Of a stretch of 64,000 nucleotides of DNA, positions 27,699 to 35,334 are shown piece after piece. A model generated the notes under the pieces. That model was not told where the DNA came from and searched no databases. It saw only the letters and a list, made by a program, of their open reading frames with translations. This DNA comes from Marinobacter zhejiangensis (GTDB lineage: Bacteria; Pseudomonadota; Gammaproteobacteria; Pseudomonadales; Oleiphilaceae), in NCBI RefSeq assembly GCF_900114775.1, contig NZ_FOUE01000005.1, forward strand, positions 172,937 through 236,936, written 5' to 3'. Both the position numbers and the translations under genes were made by a program. The first letter of the stretch is position 1; each line of letters begins with the position of its first letter.

Positions 27699-28495
27699 GT
27701 TCGACGCCCGCCGGCCAGATACCCCCGGATCACACAGAAGCGCAGGAAATGACCCTGATTGAGCACCTGCTGGAACTGCGTAACCGGCTGCTCAGGATCG
27801 TATTGGCGGTGGTTATCTGCTTCGCGGCCATCTACCCGTTTGCCAATGACCTGTACCTGCTGGTCTCTGAGCCTCTGCGCGAGCTGCTGCCAGTCGGTCA
27901 GACCATGATTGCCACTGACATTACCTCCCCCTTTTTCGCGCCGCTGAAGCTTGCGCTGGTGCTGTCGGTGTTTGCCGCCATCCCATACATTCTCTACCAG
28001 ATCTGGAGCTTTATCGCCCCAGGCCTGTACGCTCATGAAAAACGCCTGGCGTTCCCCCTGCTGGCGTCTTCAGTGGTGCTGTTCTACCTCGGTGCGGCCT
28101 TCGCCTATTTCGTGGTCTTCCCCCTGGTGTTTGGCTTCTTCACCTCTATTGGCCCGGAGGGGGTCGTGGAGCTCCCCGACATCAGCAGCTACCTGAACTT
28201 TGTGCTGAAGATGTTCTTCGCCTTCGGGGTCGCGTTTGAAATCCCCATTGCCACCATCCTGCTGATTCTCACCGGCGCGACCACTCCGGCAGACCTTGCC
28301 GCCAAGCGGCCTTATATTGTGGTGGTCTGCTTTATCGTGGGCATGCTGCTGACCCCTCCCGACGTCATTTCCCAGACCCTGCTGGCGTTGCCGATGTGGC
28401 TGCTGTTTGAGGTGGGGATCATTTTTGGCCGGCTCGCCCAGCGCCCGACCAATACGGACGATACCGCCGAACATCCGAACAGTTCCGCCGAATGA
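27695..28495 (+). CDS. tatC: Sec-independent protein translocase subunit TatC
   Basis: This 266-residue inner-membrane protein has six predicted helices and the TatC signatures HLLELRNRLLR near the N-terminus and FIAPGLYAHEKR. It recognises twin-arginine signal peptides. ATGA overlaps link it to tatB upstream and to rsmE downstream. Confidence 0.95.
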   Translation: MSSTPAGQIPPDHTEAQEMTLIEHLLELRNRLLRIVLAVVICFAAIYPFANDLYLLVSEPLRELLPVGQTMIATDITSPFFAPLKLALVLSVFAAIPYILYQIWSFIAPGLYAHEKRLAFPLLASSVVLFYLGAAFAYFVVFPLVFGFFTSIGPEGVVELPDISSYLNFVLKMFFAFGVAFEIPIATILLILTGATTPADLAAKRPYIVVVCFIVGMLLTPPDVISQTLLALPMWLLFEVGIIFGRLAQRPTNTDDTAEHPNSSAE

Positions 28496-29214
28496 ACCTT
28501 GCCCTGCTAAGCGACGACGACTTTGTCAGCGCCGATTGCGTTCGCCTGACCGGACGCCGACTACGCCATCTAACCGATGTCCTGAAGGCGAAGGTCGGTG
28601 ATGACATTACCGTTGGCAGACTCAACGGTGACATCGGCACCGGGCGCCTGACACGGCTGACCGCAGACATCGCCGAGCTGACAGTGACCCTCGACCAGAA
28701 GCCTCCACTGCCACTGCCGCTGACGCTCGTCCTTGCCATGCCACGCCCAAAGATGTTTCGGCGGGTACTGCAAACAGTGGCTGCCCTCGGGGTCAAGGAC
28801 ATCTGGATCATCAACGCCTATAAGGTCGAAAAGAGTTTCTGGCAAACCCCCTGGCTGACCGACGACGCCTTGCGGGAGAACCTGACCCTCGGTCTGGAAC
28901 AGGCCAGGGATACACGGATGCCGACAATCCAGATACGTCAACGCTTCAAGCCGTTTGTTGAAGACGAACTTCCGCAGATTCTTCAGACACGTCCGGGAAT
29001 CGTCGCCCACCCGGGCACCGAGCGCCCGTGCCCGACCCACATCAATGCCCCAGCCACGCTGTGCATCGGTCCGGAAGGCGGCTTTATTCCCTACGAAGTG
29101 GACAAACTGGTGGAGGCCGGTTGCCAGGCAGTACACCTGGGCAACCGGATATTGCGTGTGGAAACTGCGGTGCCCGTACTGATTGGCCGTCTCTACGACA
29201 GCTGCAACCACTGA
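28492..29214 (+). CDS. rsmE: 16S rRNA (uracil-1498-N3)-methyltransferase
   Basis: RsmE methylates U1498 of 16S rRNA using SAM. The 240-residue protein has an N-terminal PUA-like domain and a C-terminal SPOUT knot with IGPEGGFIPYEVDKLVEAG and LGNRILRVETA, the family hallmarks. It overlaps tatC by 4 bp. Confidence 0.94.
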   Translation: MNLALLSDDDFVSADCVRLTGRRLRHLTDVLKAKVGDDITVGRLNGDIGTGRLTRLTADIAELTVTLDQKPPLPLPLTLVLAMPRPKMFRRVLQTVAALGVKDIWIINAYKVEKSFWQTPWLTDDALRENLTLGLEQARDTRMPTIQIRQRFKPFVEDELPQILQTRPGIVAHPGTERPCPTHINAPATLCIGPEGGFIPYEVDKLVEAGCQAVHLGNRILRVETAVPVLIGRLYDSCNH

Positions 29215-29230
29215 GCAGAACTTGGCTAGA

Positions 29231-30160
29231 TCAGCTGCGGACGGCCTTCCAACCGCGGCTGGCCAGGGTCACTATCGCCACCGCCACAGCACCAACCACA
29301 ATCCCAAAGACACCGTTGGCCAGAGTCGGCGTCAACATGGCGACAAGACCGGTCATGTCGTGGGCCAGCCCTTCAATGAAGTGGTGTACCGCCGGAATGC
29401 CGTGGGCGACAATGCCACCACCCACCAGGAACATGGCCGCAGTGCCCAGAATGGAAAGCCCCTTCATCAGGTAGGGGGCCAGCCATAGAATACCGCGCCC
29501 GCTGGCACGTACGGCATTGGCCCAGCCACCGTCCCCACTCCGCTGGCTCAGGTAGAGACCGCCATCGTCCAGCTTGACGATACCTGCGACCAATCCGTAG
29601 ACCCCGACGGTAATCAGCAAGGCCACCACACTCAGCACCAGAAACTGCATACCAATCGGCTCCTGGGTCACCGTGCCCAGGGTAATGGCGATGATCTCTG
29701 CCGACAGGATGAAATCGGTGCGGATGGCACCCCGGATCTTGTCCCGTTCCAGCTCCTTGAAGTCTATGTCAGGATCCTGCAATGCCTTGTGCAGTTCTTC
29801 CTTGTGCTCTTTGTCTTCCTGGGCGTGCAGCCATTTGTGCAGAAGCTTTTCGAACCCTTCAAAACACAGGAAAGCGCCGCCGAGCATCAGCAGCGGCGTG
29901 ACCAGCCAGGGCACAAAGAAACTGATGGCCAGTGCCGCCGGAACCAAAATGACTTTATTGAGAAGAGACCCTTTGGCCACCGCCCACACCACCGGGATCT
30001 CCCGGGCCGGGCTGACACCGGTGACCTGCTGGGCGTTAAGTGCGAGGTCATCACCAAGTACGCCGGCGGTTTTCTTGGTGGCGACCTTGGTCATGACCGA
30101 GACATCGTCCAGAATTGTGGCGATGTCATCAATCAGAGCGATAAGACTGCTTCCTGCCAT
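29231..30160 (-). CDS. DUF808 family inner-membrane protein (YedI-like)
   Basis: This 309-residue protein has several membrane helices. The N-terminus [27 protein letters not shown] matches the E. coli YedI/DUF808 family. A central charged segment ([16 protein letters not shown]) separates hydrophobic halves. No function is established. Its 3' end faces rsmE with a 16-bp gap. Confidence 0.88.
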   Translation of the reverse strand: MAGSSLIALIDDIATILDDVSVMTKVATKKTAGVLGDDLALNAQQVTGVSPAREIPVVWAVAKGSLLNKVILVPAALAISFFVPWLVTPLLMLGGAFLCFEGFEKLLHKWLHAQEDKEHKEELHKALQDPDIDFKELERDKIRGAIRTDFILSAEIIAITLGTVTQEPIGMQFLVLSVVALLITVGVYGLVAGIVKLDDGGLYLSQRSGDGGWANAVRASGRGILWLAPYLMKGLSILGTAAMFLVGGGIVAHGIPAVHHFIEGLAHDMTGLVAMLTPTLANGVFGIVVGAVAVAIVTLASRGWKAVRS

Positions 30161-30218
30161 ATAACTGACTTCCTGAAGTTAAGGTTCGGAGCGCCGAGTG
30201 TATCCGAAACCCCAGACT

Positions 30219-32024
30219 TCAGGAACCCAACCGGGCCAGCCCTCCAACCACCGCGCCCAGGCTCGACTCACCCAGCAACCGCTGGGTCGGAAGCTCCCGG
30301 CTGTCGCGTTCACCGCCAAAGAACAGCACCGCGGGAGGCCCCGGCACCTGCCATTGCTCGAGCCGGTCTTTCTGGGCGGCCGAAAACGCCGTGACATCAA
30401 GTTTGACGAAGCGAACCCGCTGCGCCCAGGCCCGCACATCCGGAGTATCAAACACTTCTTCCTCCATGACCTTACAGCTGATGCACCAGTCGGCATAAAC
30501 GTCGACCATGACCGGCTGGCCGGAGTTAAGCGAAGAGTTAAGCACGCCATTGAGGACGCCAACATCATCAATCACTTCAAACAGCTCGGGCGCGGGCGCG
30601 CCGCCCACCTCGGTCGCATCAGCAACGCCGAAGCCAGCCAGAGGCTGCCATAACGACCCGTCTCCACGGGCAGCGCCCAGCACCAGCAGCAGCCCCCACA
30701 CCGACAGCAGGACCCCCAGGGTTTTTCTGGACCCCGCCCACCCTGCGGCGTTCGCCTCCAGCGCGCCAACCTGAATACCACACCACAGCAACAGTGCCCC
30801 CCAAAGCACCAGCATCGCCGTATTGGGCAGTATTCGGTCCAGCAGGCCAAGGGCAACCACCAGCAAACCAACGCCAAACAGCTGCTTGACCCGTTCCATC
30901 CACATGCCCGCCCGCGGCAGGATCCGCGCGCCGGTGGTGCCAATCGCAATCAACGGCACCCCCATCCCCAGGGCCATGGCAAACAGCGCCCCGCCACCGA
31001 TCACGGCATCCCCCGTGGTGGAAATATACAGCAGCGCCCCTGCCAGGGGCGCCGAGACACAGGGCGACACCACCAGAGCAGAAATCAGCCCCATTAACGC
31101 CACGCCTAACCACTGCCCCCCCTTGGACTTCTGCCCCAAGCGATCCAGCCGGTCCCGCAGTGCCGCCGGAAGCTGCAATTCATAGAGTCCAAACATAGCC
31201 AACGCCAGCAAGACGAACAACGCCACAAAGATCACAATCACCCAGGGTTGCTGCATCGCAGCCTGGAGGTTGGCTCGGGCGCCAAGGTAACCGACAGTAA
31301 TCCCCAGGGCGGTATAGGTAGCCGCCATGCCCAGAACGTAGGCAACCGAGAGCGAGAACCCCCGCGCCGCCGACGACGGCTGGTTCTGCCCGACAATAAT
31401 GCTGGAAAGAATAGGCACCATGGGCAGCACGCAGGGAGTAAAGGTCAGGCCCAGACCCAGCAGGAAAAATGTGCCCAGGATCATTGCCAACCCGGCTTCA
31501 TTCAGCAGGCTCGCCAGCCCTTCGGCCTCACTGGTCTCGGCCCCAGCGGCCACGACCGACGACACCGCCGGCACGGGCACTGCGGCCGCCTTAACGCTGT
31601 TCCCGGATACTGACACCGGGGCCGGCACTGGCACCTGCGTGGTTCGGGTCTGGGGCGGGTAACACAGCCCCGCCTCCGCACACCCCTGGTATCGGTATGT
31701 CACCTCTGAGACACCGTCCAGTGAGAGCGGCCCTTGCCAACCGGCAACATCGTGGAACACTGCCTGCTCGCCGAACCAGGGGTCCTGTTTGATCTCCGGC
31801 TCGGTCACAAAGGCACCGTCAACCACTGCATCACCGGCGACGACAACCGAAATCCTCGACTCGTAAAGGTAATACCCCGGAGCGATGGCCCATTCTATGG
31901 CGAGTACTTCACCGTCGTAGCTGACCGAAGGGCTGAACGCTTCGTCAACCGGAAGAAATACCGGCTCCTCCGCAGCAACCAACCCGGGCAACCCGATCAA
32001 CACAACAAAAAGAAGAACGGCCAT
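30219..32024 (-). CDS. dsbD: Thiol:disulfide interchange protein DsbD
   Basis: DsbD passes reducing power from cytoplasmic thioredoxin to periplasmic proteins. The 601-residue protein has a signal peptide, an N-terminal domain with redox Cys C115 and C121, an eight-helix membrane domain with the Pro-flanked cysteines FTPCVLP and VVSPCVS, and a C-terminal thioredoxin domain with WCISC (C514 and C517). It is divergent from the TlpA-like gene and shares a 121-bp region with it, so it could supply reductant to that operon. Confidence 0.95.
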   Translation of the reverse strand: MAVLLFVVLIGLPGLVAAEEPVFLPVDEAFSPSVSYDGEVLAIEWAIAPGYYLYESRISVVVAGDAVVDGAFVTEPEIKQDPWFGEQAVFHDVAGWQGPLSLDGVSEVTYRYQGCAEAGLCYPPQTRTTQVPVPAPVSVSGNSVKAAAVPVPAVSSVVAAGAETSEAEGLASLLNEAGLAMILGTFFLLGLGLTFTPCVLPMVPILSSIIVGQNQPSSAARGFSLSVAYVLGMAATYTALGITVGYLGARANLQAAMQQPWVIVIFVALFVLLALAMFGLYELQLPAALRDRLDRLGQKSKGGQWLGVALMGLISALVVSPCVSAPLAGALLYISTTGDAVIGGGALFAMALGMGVPLIAIGTTGARILPRAGMWMERVKQLFGVGLLVVALGLLDRILPNTAMLVLWGALLLWCGIQVGALEANAAGWAGSRKTLGVLLSVWGLLLVLGAARGDGSLWQPLAGFGVADATEVGGAPAPELFEVIDDVGVLNGVLNSSLNSGQPVMVDVYADWCISCKVMEEEVFDTPDVRAWAQRVRFVKLDVTAFSAAQKDRLEQWQVPGPPAVLFFGGERDSRELPTQRLLGESSLGAVVGGLARLGS

Positions 32025-32083
32025 CCAATACCCCCCTCAAAACCACAAGTAGATCAATGATCCACTCAGTATCGATGGCGAGG

Positions 32084-32111
32084 CTTAAGACTTCCTTAAG
32101 TTTGCCTTAAT
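32084..32111 (+). promoter_or_regulatory. Triple 11-bp repeat, PmrA/QseB-type box
   Basis: CTTAAG (32084-32089), CTTAAG (32095-32100) and CTTAAT (32106-32111) are spaced by exactly 5 bp, fitting YTTAAK-N5-YTTAAK recognised by PmrA/QseB-like OmpR-family regulators. A -10-like TACACT lies at 32111-32116, and AAAGGAG precedes the ATG at 32146. The box overlaps the -35 area, as at activated promoters. Confidence 0.6.
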
Positions 32112-32145
32112 ACACTGGCCCAAGATTCCAAAAGGAGCTGTACCT

Positions 32146-32664
32146 ATGGCTGGTTCTGCCACACATACCGACACAAACAAGGCGCTTCTGGTCGCGACGT
32201 TTATCGGCGCCGCCCTGTTCAGCACCGCCTCGCTCGCCGAGCAGGAACTCGCGCCACAACTCGAACTGGCGACTGATAGCGGCCAGGTCAATCTCAGCGA
32301 CCTAAGAGGAAAAGTTGTCCTGCTGGACTTCTGGGCCTCCTGGTGCGGCCCCTGCCGCCAGTCGTTTCCCTGGATGAACGACATGCAGAGCAAGTACCAG
32401 GCCCAGGGACTGGAAGTCGTTGCAATCAACCTTGACCAAGACGCCGAAGCGGCCGCGGACTTCCTCCGCGAAATCCCGGCTGACTTTACCGTGGCTTACG
32501 ATCCAGACGGTGTTTCTCCGCAAGCCTACGGCGTTATGGGCATGCCGAGCGCCTACCTGATCGACCGGGAAGGCCGTATCCACAGCCAGCATATTGGCTT
32601 CCATAACGACCGAAAAGATAACTACGAAGCAGACATTCAACGTCTGCTTGAGGCAACCCCGTAG
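32146..32664 (+). CDS. Periplasmic TlpA/ResA-like thioredoxin-family protein
   Basis: This 172-residue protein has a signal peptide ending near residue 31 (SLA), then a thioredoxin fold with WASWCGPC (C67 and C70) and a cis-Pro loop in GMPSAYLID. It belongs to the TlpA/AhpC-TSA group of periplasmic thiol reductases. It is first in an operon with DUF4266, DUF3570 and apbE genes, a combination that recurs in proteobacteria as I recall. Its partner is probably a Cys-containing product of that operon; the CGC tail of the DUF4266 protein is the obvious candidate (inference). Confidence 0.88.
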   Translation: MAGSATHTDTNKALLVATFIGAALFSTASLAEQELAPQLELATDSGQVNLSDLRGKVVLLDFWASWCGPCRQSFPWMNDMQSKYQAQGLEVVAINLDQDAEAAADFLREIPADFTVAYDPDGVSPQAYGVMGMPSAYLIDREGRIHSQHIGFHNDRKDNYEADIQRLLEATP

Positions 32665-32715
32665 CGAACCGACCAGGCACCGATACCGTGCCCACCCACT
32701 CAGAAGGAAGTTGTT

Positions 32716-32970
32716 ATGCCCGATAACACCTGGACGCCCGCCCGCCTGCTCAGGCTTGCGGGAACCGCATTGGTGATGGCCTCGGCCCTTGCAGCCACTG
32801 GCTGCAGCAACCTTGGGGTCAAGCCCTGGGAGCGGGACCTGCTGGCCGATCCTGATATGCAGCTCACGGTCTCCGGCGTCGACGCCGGCCTGGATGATCA
32901 CATCTACTTCAGTAAAGAAGCCACCAGCGGTGGGCGCGGATTTGGCGGAGGAGGCTGCGGATGCAACTGA
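32716..32970 (+). CDS. DUF4266 small lipoprotein with Gly-rich CGC tail
   Basis: This 84-residue protein has an N-terminal hydrophobic segment and a likely lipid-attachment Cys30 in AATGCSN; the -3 residue is Ala rather than Leu, so the lipobox is imperfect. The conserved core KPWERDLLADPDMQL and HIYFSKEATSGG is followed by a Gly-rich tail ending GCGCN. It matches DUF4266, of unknown function. Its last 10 bp overlap the DUF3570 gene. The paired cysteines C81 and C83 at the extreme C-terminus suggest a redox or metal-binding site. Confidence 0.85.
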   Translation: MPDNTWTPARLLRLAGTALVMASALAATGCSNLGVKPWERDLLADPDMQLTVSGVDAGLDDHIYFSKEATSGGRGFGGGGCGCN

Positions 32971-34304
32971 ACAATACTGGAAAGCCGGTCGGGCGCGCCC
33001 TCGCGGCCGCCACCTGTGCCCTGCTCGGTGTGCAGGCGACCAACACCCAGGCCAAAGGCAATCCGGGCGAGTGGGATGTGGAAACTGCCCTGCTGGTCTA
33101 TGCCGAGAGCGACAGCCGGGTCAATGCGATTGAACCGGTCATCAGTGCCACCCGTAACTTCGACGGCGAACGCCAGCTAAACCTCAAACTGGTCGCCGAC
33201 ACCCTTACCGGCGCGTCACCGTCCGGAGCGACCCCCAGTGACCTGCCGCAAACCTTTACCAGCCCTTCCGGCAGCGGAAGCTACAGCATAGCCCCGGGTG
33301 AAGCTCCGCTGGATGACACCTTCAAGGATACTCGGGTCGCCCTGTCTGCGGCGTGGAGTGCCCCAATTAACCGGGACTACGCCTACAGCGTGGGCGGGTA
33401 TGCCTCGAGGGAGTACGATTACTTCTCCACCGCGCTGAACGGTAGCCTGTCGCGTTACCTCAACAACAAGAACACCACCCTGACCGGCGGACTCTCCCTG
33501 GGCATGGACCTGATCGACCCGGTGGGCGGGGCTCCCGTCGGCCTTTCCCGGATGCCGTTGCGTGACGGCAAGACCGAGGCTGAATTCGACCAGGAGTTCA
33601 CCGCCACCCGCGAGAGCGACGACAGCAAGGCTCTGGTCGACGCGCTGTTTGGGGTGACGCAGGTCATCAACCGGCAAACCCTGATGCAATTCAACTATGC
33701 CGTTAGCTATTCCAGCGGTTACCTGACCGACCCGTACAAACTGCTCAGCGTTATCGACGATGCCAGCGGCGCCAACTACGGGGGCAACCTGATCGGTGCC
33801 GATGGCAACCCGGTATACCTCTATGAAAACCGGCCTGACAGCCGCCTGAAACACGCGCTGTATTGGCAAACCAAGTACATGCTGACCAATGGCGACGTTG
33901 TCGACGGTTCCTACCGTTTCATGATCGACGACTGGGGCATCAGCTCCCACACTGTCGATCTGAAGTATCGCTGGCGCCTGGCAAACAGCTATCTGGAACC
34001 CCATTTCCGTTACTACATGCAGTCAGAGGCGGATTTTTACAAACGCTACCTGACAGCAACCGAGTACAACAATGGTGCTCCAGCCCTGACCGAAGCCAGT
34101 GCCGACTATCGGCTGGGTGAACTGACCGGGCTGACCCTTGGCGCCAAATGGGGCTACCGTTTTGACGAAGACCGGGAGTTGGCGATCCGTGCCGAATACA
34201 TGATACAGAGCAACGATGGCGACGAAGGCTTTGGCCAACTGACCAACCACGACCTGTATCCGGACACCGATGCCATGTGGGTACAACTCAGCTATAGTTT
34301 CTGA
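32961..34304 (+). CDS. DUF3570 predicted outer-membrane beta-barrel with ApbE-type flavinylation motif
   Basis: This 447-residue protein has a signal peptide (about residues 1-31). Alternating beta-strand patterns fill the rest, and the chain ends WVQLSYSF with a terminal Phe, typical of outer-membrane barrels. It matches DUF3570. At residues 80-86 (33198-33218) it carries D-T-L-T-G-A-S, which fits the ApbE target consensus Dxx(S/T)GA(T/S), in which the last Ser/Thr receives FMN through a phosphoester bond. Downstream, after a hairpin, is an apbE gene, so covalent flavinylation at Ser86 is a specific prediction. The function is unknown. Confidence 0.85.
   Translation: MQLNNTGKPVGRALAAATCALLGVQATNTQAKGNPGEWDVETALLVYAESDSRVNAIEPVISATRNFDGERQLNLKLVADTLTGASPSGATPSDLPQTFTSPSGSGSYSIAPGEAPLDDTFKDTRVALSAAWSAPINRDYAYSVGGYASREYDYFSTALNGSLSRYLNNKNTTLTGGLSLGMDLIDPVGGAPVGLSRMPLRDGKTEAEFDQEFTATRESDDSKALVDALFGVTQVINRQTLMQFNYAVSYSSGYLTDPYKLLSVIDDASGANYGGNLIGADGNPVYLYENRPDSRLKHALYWQTKYMLTNGDVVDGSYRFMIDDWGISSHTVDLKYRWRLANSYLEPHFRYYMQSEADFYKRYLTATEYNNGAPALTEASADYRLGELTGLTLGAKWGYRFDEDRELAIRAEYMIQSNDGDEGFGQLTNHDLYPDTDAMWVQLSYSF
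33198..33218 (+). other. Predicted FMN attachment motif DTLTGAS in the DUF3570 protein
   Basis: These seven codons encode D80-T-L-T-G-A-S86, matching the flavin transferase consensus Dxx(S/T)GA(T/S) known from NqrB, NqrC and RnfG. FMN attachment at Ser86 is inferred and is supported by the linked apbE gene. Confidence 0.55.
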
Positions 34305-34322
34305 CATTGCCCGTACCGTATT

Positions 34323-34358
34323 GGGGGCTGGCGCCGGTCGCAACCCGCGCCAGCCCCC
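34323..34358 (+). promoter_or_regulatory. Strong intercistronic hairpin before apbE
   Basis: A perfect 11-bp inverted repeat, GGGGGCTGGCG (34323-34333) and CGCCAGCCCCC (34348-34358), encloses a 14-nt loop. It lies 18 bp after the DUF3570 stop and directly abuts the apbE ribosome binding site (GAGGA). There is no U-tract, so it is more likely an mRNA stability or attenuation element than a terminator. Confidence 0.6.
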
Positions 34359-34368
34359 TGAGGATGTC

Positions 34369-35322
34369 ATGACCGTTATCACCATTGCCCCCACCGACAA
34401 CCCAGCCAACCACCCCCTTCCCCAGCTTTCCGGCAGCGACCGGCAATGGCAGGGCCACTTTGAAGCCATGGCAAGCCCCTGCGAAATCCTGATGGACGGT
34501 ATCGACCGGGCCCAGGCCAAACAGGCCCTGGCCTATGCCGCCAAGGAAACCTGGCGGTTGGAATACAAGCTCTCACGCTACGTCCCTGGCAACCCGGTCG
34601 ACCAGATTAACCACAGCCATGGCGACGCCATAACTGTGGATGATGAAATCGCCCTGATGCTGGATTACGCGGGCCAGTGCTACGAGCTCAGTGACGGCCG
34701 CTTCGATATCACCTCAGGCATCCTGCGCAGGGCCTGGTGTTTTGATGGCAGCGACCGGCTACCGGACCATGACAGCGTGACCACGCTTCTCCAGCAGATT
34801 GGTTGGGAGCAGGTGCTCTGGCAGCGGCCGCAGCTGACGTTGCCGGAGGGAATGGAGCTTGATTTCGGTGGCATCGGGAAGGAATATGCGGTGGACCGGG
34901 TCTTGCTCGACCTCAAGCACCAGCTTACTGACGGCTGCGCGGTGCTGGTCAACTTCGGTGGAGACCTGGCTTGCAGTGGTCCGCGTAAAAACGGGCACCC
35001 CTGGACCGTGGGCGTCGAGGATCACCGCCGAACCCATGAAGCCAGCCAGACCCTGTCACTGCGGGGAGGAGCCCTGGCAACCAGCGGCGATAGCCGGCGT
35101 TTCCTGCTGAAAGACGGGATTCGCTATGGCCACATCCTCGACCCGCGCACCGGCTGGCCCGTCCCCAACGCGCCTCACAGCGTTACAGTGGCCGCGCCGA
35201 CGTGCACCCTGGCCGGTATGCTGGCCACCTTCGCCATGCTCCATGGCGATGATGCCGAAGCCTTCCTGGACGACCAGGACGTGCAGTACTGGGTCCAGCG
35301 TTCAGCGCCGCCAGCAGGCTGA
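34369..35322 (+). CDS. apbE: FAD:protein FMN transferase (ApbE family)
   Basis: ApbE moves FMN from FAD to a Ser/Thr of target proteins. I chose the ATG at 34369, which has GAGGA six bases upstream, giving 317 residues; an upstream frame crosses the hairpin. Family elements are FEAMASPCEI, LSRYVPGNPVDQIN, FDITSGILRRAWCF, LDFGGIGKEYAVDRV, ATSGDSRRF and HILDPRTGWPV. No signal peptide or lipobox is visible, unusual for an enzyme that normally acts in the periplasm; either modification occurs before export or the enzyme is cytoplasmic. The likely substrate is the DUF3570 protein encoded just upstream. Confidence 0.9.
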   Translation: MTVITIAPTDNPANHPLPQLSGSDRQWQGHFEAMASPCEILMDGIDRAQAKQALAYAAKETWRLEYKLSRYVPGNPVDQINHSHGDAITVDDEIALMLDYAGQCYELSDGRFDITSGILRRAWCFDGSDRLPDHDSVTTLLQQIGWEQVLWQRPQLTLPEGMELDFGGIGKEYAVDRVLLDLKHQLTDGCAVLVNFGGDLACSGPRKNGHPWTVGVEDHRRTHEASQTLSLRGGALATSGDSRRFLLKDGIRYGHILDPRTGWPVPNAPHSVTVAAPTCTLAGMLATFAMLHGDDAEAFLDDQDVQYWVQRSAPPAG

Positions 35323-35334
35323 CGGCATGGCCCA

